Positions 59,737-64,000 of a DNA stretch of 64,000 bases are shown one piece after another. Position 1 is the stretch's first letter, and each line of letters opens with the position of its first letter. The notes beneath the pieces are model-generated. The model saw only the letters and a list, made by a program, of their open reading frames with translations, was not told the DNA's origin and ran no database searches. Made by a program: the position numbers and the translations under genes. Source of the DNA: Pseudarthrobacter albicanus. GTDB lineage: Bacteria; Actinomycetota; Actinomycetes; Actinomycetales; Micrococcaceae. The stretch covers positions 1 through 64,000 of the forward strand of contig NZ_JAGPOT010000025.1 in NCBI RefSeq assembly GCF_018224015.1, read 5' to 3'.

Positions 59737-60351
59737 ATGGAGTCTGCACACTATTTCAGCGCCCAGCCAGCCGGGCCGTTCACCCGCAAGCCACTGACCG
59801 TGGAGCTTGCCGGTGAAACGCGCCACCTGCAGACGTCCTCGGCGATCTTCAGCCCGGACGGCATCGACAAGGGGACGGCGGTGCTGCTCGCCGAGGCGCC
59901 CGCCCCGGCACCGCAGGGAAACCTGCTCGACATCGGCTGCGGCTGGGGTCCGGTCGCGCTGACCCTGGCGCTGCGGGCCCCGCACGCACAGGTCTACGCG
60001 GTGGATGTCAATGAGCGCTGCGTGGCGCTGACGAACGAGAACGCCGCCCTGCTGGGGCTGGGAAATGTCACGGCCAGCACTCCGGACGCCGTGGACCCGG
60101 AGCTTCGCTTCGACACGATCTGGTCCAACCCGCCCATCCGGATCGGCAAGGATGAGCTTCACGCCCTGTTGCTCCTCTGGCTGCCCCGGCTCGCACCCGG
60201 CGGCTCTGCCTGGCTGGTGGTGCAGAAGAACCTGGGCTCGGATTCACTTCAGCGCTGGCTGGCGGCCGAGCTGGATTCCAGCTTCACGGTCACCCGGGAG
60301 AGCACCTCGAAGTCCTTCCGGATCCTGCGGGTCAGGAAAGCGTCCCGCTAG
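59737..60351 (+). CDS. RsmC-like class I SAM-dependent methyltransferase
   Basis: 204 aa. SAM motif I is LLDIGCGWGPVALTLAL (about 67-83); the acidic end of beta-2 is YAVDVNERC; motif IV is SNPPIRIG, the NPPI/F type of N2-guanine rRNA methyltransferases such as RsmC. It matches only the catalytic half of E. coli RsmC, as is normal in Gram-positives. The ATG at 59737 has TAATCT 8 nt upstream and no SD. Its last 20 bp overlap the 3' end of dapF on the other strand. Confidence 0.9.
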   Translation: MESAHYFSAQPAGPFTRKPLTVELAGETRHLQTSSAIFSPDGIDKGTAVLLAEAPAPAPQGNLLDIGCGWGPVALTLALRAPHAQVYAVDVNERCVALTNENAALLGLGNVTASTPDAVDPELRFDTIWSNPPIRIGKDELHALLLLWLPRLAPGGSAWLVVQKNLGSDSLQRWLAAELDSSFTVTRESTSKSFRILRVRKASR

Positions 60352-61288
60352 CCACGATCACGGCCGGGCCGCTGAGCTCGACGTGCTCGTGCCCCTCCGG
60401 GCCGAGGAAGAACTTCACACTCACGACGCCGCCGGGCACGTGGACGTTCCAGGCGTCCGGTGCGCCCTGGCCGGCCCAGTGGCGGATCGCGACGGCGGCG
60501 GCGCAGGCGCCGGTGCCGCAGGACTGGGTCTCCCCCACTCCCCGCTCGTGCACCCGCATGGTGATGGTCCCCACGCCGTCGTGGACCAGCGGCTCGGACG
60601 GCACAACGAACTCCACGTTCGTGCCGTGCGGGGGCGCCGGGTCAACGTGGGGTGCGGTGAACAGCTGGGTCGCTTCCAGCTCTGCCGGTTCGGCGAGGGC
60701 CACGACCGTATGCGGGTTGCCCATGCTGACCGAGAGCGCTGGCCTGGCCACTTCCAGCCCCGTGGCGCTGACCAGCGAATCCATGGCCCGGGCGGTGGCC
60801 TCGCCCGGGAAGATGAATTCCCAGGGGCCCATGTCCACGGCGTAGCCGGCCGCCGTGCGGACGATCGTCTTCGCCCCGCCGCGGGTGCCGATGGTCAGGG
60901 ACTTCCCTGCCGGCAGATCGACCAGGCCTTCGGCTATCAGGAAGTGCACGAACACCCGGACACCGTTGCCGCACATTTCCGAGAGCGAGCCGTCACCGTT
61001 GCGGTAGTCCATGAACCACTCGGCCTCCGGGTGCTGTGCCAGCAGCTCCTGGCCTTCGGGGAGCAGCCGGGACGGGACGGCGCGGATCAGCCCGTCGCCG
61101 CCGATCCCCCGGTGGCGGTCGCACAGCGCGGCGACCTGCCCGGGAGTGACGGCGAGGGCGCCGGTGGGATCCGCGATCAGCACGAAGTCGTTGCCGGTGC
61201 CGTGGCCCTTGGAAAACTTCAGTCCGCTCAGGGCTGCAGTGCCGGGCTCAGCGTTACGGTCGGCGGCCACTGCCAAGGATTCGTCCAT
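60332..61288 (-). CDS. dapF: diaminopimelate epimerase
   Basis: Converts LL- to meso-diaminopimelate for lysine and peptidoglycan; 318 aa. The two catalytic Cys are in [11 protein letters not shown] (about residue 98) and [11 protein letters not shown] (about 248). The N-terminus has about 20 extra residues before [15 protein letters not shown]. The ATG lies inside the end of miaA (35-nt overlap); TAACCT (61295-61300) 6 nt before it suggests an internal leaderless promoter. Confidence 0.95.
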   Translation of the reverse strand: MDESLAVAADRNAEPGTAALSGLKFSKGHGTGNDFVLIADPTGALAVTPGQVAALCDRHRGIGGDGLIRAVPSRLLPEGQELLAQHPEAEWFMDYRNGDGSLSEMCGNGVRVFVHFLIAEGLVDLPAGKSLTIGTRGGAKTIVRTAAGYAVDMGPWEFIFPGEATARAMDSLVSATGLEVARPALSVSMGNPHTVVALAEPAELEATQLFTAPHVDPAPPHGTNVEFVVPSEPLVHDGVGTITMRVHERGVGETQSCGTGACAAAVAIRHWAGQGAPDAWNVHVPGGVVSVKFFLGPEGHEHVELSGPAVIVASGTLS

Positions 61289-62309
61289 GTTCCAAGGTTA
61301 CCGGTCCGGTGAAGGCTTGACGGCAGAGCGCGGCGGCCTTGGCCGCCAGCTCCGGATCCTGCCAGTCAAGCCAGGTGATGCGCGGATCCGCGCGGAACCA
61401 GGTGAGCTGGCGCCGGGCGAACTGCCGGGTGGCGATGATCGTTGCCTCCGCGGCCTGGTCCACGTCCGATTCGCCGTCGAGGACCTTGAGGAACTGGGCG
61501 TAGCCGAGGGCCCGGGGCGCGGTCTTCCCCAGCCGGAGTCCCGCTGCGTCGAGCGTCCTCACTTCTTCGAGCAGGCCCTGGTCCACCATGCGGTGGACAC
61601 GGCGGCCGAGCCGTTCGTGGAGCAGCGGGCGGTCCACCTCCAGCCCGATCTGCACGGCCGGCGCGAAGTACTCGCGGGTGGGCATGAAGGAGCTGAAGGG
61701 CCGCCCGGTCAGTTCGAACACCTCCAGGGCGCGGACGATCCGGCGGGTGTCGGCGAGCCTGCCCGCGGACACCGGGTCGACACGTTCCAGCCGGGCCCGC
61801 AGCGGCGCCGCTCCCGCCGCTGCCAGCTCCGCCTCGAGGCGGCGCCGGATGGCAGGGTCCGTGCCGGGAAACTCCAGGACGTCGAGGGCCGCGCGGACGT
61901 ACAGCCCGGAGCCGCCGGCCAGGATCGCCCGTTTCCCGCGGCCGTGGATCCCGGCAATCAGGGCCCGTGCCTGCTGCTGGAAGCCGGAGACACTGGCTTC
62001 CTCGGTCACGTCCATGATGTCCAGGAGGTGGTGCGGCACGCCCTGGCGTTCGGCCCCGGTGATCTTCGCCGTCCCGATATCCATGCCGCGGTAGAACTGC
62101 ATGGAGTCGGCGTTGATGACCTCGCCGCCGAGTTCCAGCGCGAGCGAGACGGCGAGATCGGACTTGCCGGAGCCGGTCGGCCCGACGACGGCGATCACCG
62201 GCGGCGCGTCGGGCGCGGCAGGTCCCTCTGCTCGCGCGGGCGGCGCGGCATCCGGCGTCCGCGTCGCGCCTTGCGTGGTCGGCGTCGTGCCTTCCGGCGG
62301 GACGGCCAC
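61254..62309 (-). CDS. miaA: tRNA dimethylallyltransferase
   Basis: Adds the isopentenyl group to A37 of tRNAs reading UNN codons; 351 aa. P-loop [33 protein letters not shown] and the tRNA-binding [12 protein letters not shown] are standard. The start is uncertain. GTG 62309, 4 nt after the miaB stop, is taken; an in-frame ATG at 62378 would overlap miaB and add 23 unlike residues. An Ala/Pro-rich stretch of about 35 residues precedes the P-loop either way. Confidence 0.93.
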   Translation of the reverse strand: MAVPPEGTTPTTQGATRTPDAAPPARAEGPAAPDAPPVIAVVGPTGSGKSDLAVSLALELGGEVINADSMQFYRGMDIGTAKITGAERQGVPHHLLDIMDVTEEASVSGFQQQARALIAGIHGRGKRAILAGGSGLYVRAALDVLEFPGTDPAIRRRLEAELAAAGAAPLRARLERVDPVSAGRLADTRRIVRALEVFELTGRPFSSFMPTREYFAPAVQIGLEVDRPLLHERLGRRVHRMVDQGLLEEVRTLDAAGLRLGKTAPRALGYAQFLKVLDGESDVDQAAEATIIATRQFARRQLTWFRADPRITWLDWQDPELAAKAAALCRQAFTGPVTLEHGRILGSGRRP

Positions 62310-62313
62310 CAGG

Positions 62314-63870
62314 CTAGCGGCCGCGGGCCGGGAGGCCCGGCATACCCAGGGACACGCCGGTCCTGCCGGAGCTGGCACCCGGGGCGGGAACCCCGCAGGA
62401 CTCGGCCTGGGAGCGGTCCCACGCGTCGCCGGCGCGGGAGCGGCGGAGGCTGTAGTCGGCGGCCGAGGCAGGGTCCGCTACAAGGTGGAAGGCGGCGGCC
62501 GCCGTGATGGTTACCGTGACGAGGTCGCCCGGGCGCGGCACGTCGGCGCCGGCGGGCACCGAGAAGTGGACGAGCCGCTGGTCCTGGGCGCGGCCGGAGA
62601 GGCGGTGGGTTTCCCCGGCTTTGCGGCCGGACTGCGCGGTGACCATGACCTCCACGCGGCGGCCCAGCTGGCGGGCGTTTTCCTCGGCCGCGATCCGGTC
62701 CTGCAGGGCGGTCAGCCGCTCGAAGCGTTCCTGCACCACGGCCTTGGGGAGCTGGTCCGGCAGGTCCGCGGCGGGGGTGCCGGGGCGCTTGGAGTACTGG
62801 AACGTGAAGGCGGTGGCGAAGCGGGACTTCTCCACGACGTCGAGGGTGGCCTGGAAGTCCTCTTCTGTCTCGCCGGGGAACCCGACGATGATGTCCGTGG
62901 AAATCGCGGCGTGCGGCATCTTCCCGCGGACCTTGTCCAGGATGCCAAGGAATTTGGTGGAGCGGTAGGACCGCCTCATGTCTTTGAGGACCTTGTCCGA
63001 GCCCGACTGCAGCGGCATGTGCAGCTGGGGCATGACATTGGGCGTTTCGGCCATGGCGTCGATCACGTCGTCGGTGAAGGCCGCCGGGTGCGGGCTGGTG
63101 AACCGGACCCGTTCCAGGCCGGGGATGTCGCCGCAGGCGCGCAGCAGCTTCGAGAACGCCTGCCGGTCGCCGAATTCCACGCCGTAGGAGTTCACGTTCT
63201 GCCCCAGCAGCGTCACTTCGATGGCGCCGTCGTCGACGAGGGCCTGGATCTCGGCCAGGATGTCGCCGGGGCGGCGGTCCTTCTCCTTGCCGCGCAGGGC
63301 AGGGACGATGCAGAAGGTGCATGTGTTGTTGCAGCCCACCGAGATGGACACCCAGCCGGCATAGACCGAATCACGCTTGGTGGGGAGGGTGGACGGGAAG
63401 ACGTCCAGGGACTCGAGGATTTCCAGCTGCGCCTCGTTGTTGTGGCGCGCCCGCTCCAGCAGGGCCGGCAGGGCGCCGACGTTGTGGGTCCCGAACACGG
63501 CGTCAACCCAGGGGGCCTTCTTCAGGATGGTCTCGCGGTCCTTCTGCGCGAGGCACCCGCCCACCGCGATCTGCATGCCGGGGTTGGCGGCCTTGACCGG
63601 GGCCAGCATGCCGAGGTTGCCATAGAGCTTGTTGTCGGCATTCTCCCGCACCGCGCAGGTATTGAAGACGACGACGTCGGCCTGCTCGCCGGCAGCGGGG
63701 ACGTAGCCGGCGGCCTCCAGCATCCCGGACATGCGTTCGGAATCGTGCACGTTCATCTGGCACCCGAAGGTGCGTACCTGGTAAGTGCGGGGCCGCGGCG
63801 TGTCAGGGGATGAGGCGGAATCGATGGAAGGAGTGGTGCCGGCTGCTGGGGAAGGAATGGTCAAACTCAC
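62314..63870 (-). CDS. miaB: tRNA-2-methylthio-N6-dimethylallyladenosine synthase
   Basis: Radical SAM methylthiotransferase acting on the MiaA product; 518 aa. N-terminal cluster Cys lie in FGCQMN, NTCAVRE and GGCLAQ; the radical SAM motif is [12 protein letters not shown] (CxxxCxxC). The TRAM domain (about 385-455) is followed by a roughly 60-residue tail beyond the family's usual end. The GTG at 63870 lacks an SD; TACCCT (63877-63882) lies 6 nt upstream. It leads the miaB-miaA-dapF group. Confidence 0.95.
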   Translation of the reverse strand: MSLTIPSPAAGTTPSIDSASSPDTPRPRTYQVRTFGCQMNVHDSERMSGMLEAAGYVPAAGEQADVVVFNTCAVRENADNKLYGNLGMLAPVKAANPGMQIAVGGCLAQKDRETILKKAPWVDAVFGTHNVGALPALLERARHNNEAQLEILESLDVFPSTLPTKRDSVYAGWVSISVGCNNTCTFCIVPALRGKEKDRRPGDILAEIQALVDDGAIEVTLLGQNVNSYGVEFGDRQAFSKLLRACGDIPGLERVRFTSPHPAAFTDDVIDAMAETPNVMPQLHMPLQSGSDKVLKDMRRSYRSTKFLGILDKVRGKMPHAAISTDIIVGFPGETEEDFQATLDVVEKSRFATAFTFQYSKRPGTPAADLPDQLPKAVVQERFERLTALQDRIAAEENARQLGRRVEVMVTAQSGRKAGETHRLSGRAQDQRLVHFSVPAGADVPRPGDLVTVTITAAAAFHLVADPASAADYSLRRSRAGDAWDRSQAESCGVPAPGASSGRTGVSLGMPGLPARGR

Positions 63871-63957
63871 CTGTTAAGGGTACCGGTTCGGCACCGGCGC
63901 CGCGTGGGGGTCCTGCCGGCGCCGCTGCGGGCCCGTGCCTGCCGTGCCGCGGCGGAA

Positions 63958-64000
63958 TCAGAGATCCGGTTCGGTACGGCCCGCGGCATCGAGGACCTCG
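63958..64000 (-). CDS. C-terminal end of a gene running off the window (possibly recX)
   Basis: Only 13 codons plus a TGA are present; they read EVLDAAGRTEPDL on the minus strand. The gene lies directly upstream of miaB, where actinobacteria usually have recX after recA, and VxEVLD fits a RecX-like end. With so little sequence this is mainly a guess from gene order. The 87 bp between it and miaB are GC-rich with short inverted repeats. Confidence 0.4.
   Translation of the reverse strand, partial: EVLDAAGRTEPDL

Overview
This 64 kb window is high-GC actinobacterial chromosome, most likely Arthrobacter or Pseudarthrobacter (Micrococcaceae). The support is gene content and order read by eye: an argCJBDFRGH operon, a PriA-type HisA, an Rv2578c-type radical SAM protein, a mycothiol-dependent isomerase family member, recX(partial)-miaB-miaA-dapF-hflX-dinG beside lexA, and DUF222/HNH and DUF1844 proteins. 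No 16S, 23S or tRNA gene, insertion sequence, prophage or CRISPR array was seen. The left edge, past tyrS, may be the leader of an rRNA operon lying outside the window.

Layout. 0.2-5.3 kb (minus strand): tyrS, a HelD/HelR-type RNA polymerase-recycling ATPase, an unknown protein and an AAG-type 3-methyladenine glycosylase. 5.4-7.4 kb (plus): an Ada-AraC-AlkA fusion overlapping ogt; with the glycosylase this is a compact alkylation-repair block. 7.4-10.6 kb: a self-sufficient CYP102 (P450-BM3-like) monooxygenase. 10.7-12.0 kb: a 155-bp near-identical copy of the argH 3' end flanks a small isomerase-family gene. 11.9-20.6 kb: the complete arginine operon, with paired ARG boxes in front of argC and REP-like repeats fused into argD and argH. 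20.8-22.9 kb: a fatty acid desaturase and a quinone oxidoreductase. 23.1-29.2 kb: a Pls-type (epsilon-poly-lysine synthetase-like) NRPS, a short M1 metallopeptidase and a phosphopantetheinyl transferase. 29.2-32.8 kb: pheST. 33-38.5 kb: a small HExxH protein, a SIMPL protein, an SOS-boxed radical SAM protein and pntA1-pntA2-pntB transhydrogenase. 38.7-44 kb: a DUF222/HNH protein with 41-residue repeats, a NUDIX hydrolase, an MFS exporter, a CDF metal exporter and GlsB. 44-47.1 kb: a SpoU methyltransferase and infC-rpmI-rplT. 47.5-54 kb: a DUF1844 protein, an MFS protein, an SseB-like protein and hisC-hisB-hisH-(52-aa membrane protein)-priA. 54-64 kb: an SOS hub (LysM division-inhibitor candidate, lexA), dinG-hflX, a methyltransferase, dapF, miaA, miaB and the end of a gene that may be recX.

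How the genes fit together. Amino-acid synthesis (arg, his, dapF), translation (tyrS, pheST, infC operon, miaA/B, hflX) and DNA repair or stress (ada-alkA, ogt, AAG, lexA, dinG, LysM gene) form a conserved core. The accessory genes of most interest are the Pls-like synthetase with its M1 peptidase and PPTase neighbours, and the P450. The synthetase's adenylation pocket, aligned by eye to GrsA, reads DAESIGTVVK, which looks lysine-type. With 1317 residues and an A-T-six membrane segments-three tandem C domains layout, it could make an isopeptide-linked cationic homopolymer.

Ten genes have a TANNNT hexamer 6-8 nt before the start codon, most with no Shine-Dalgarno sequence, so leaderless transcription seems common here. 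infC starts with ATT. All functions rest on motif reading; no database search was possible.
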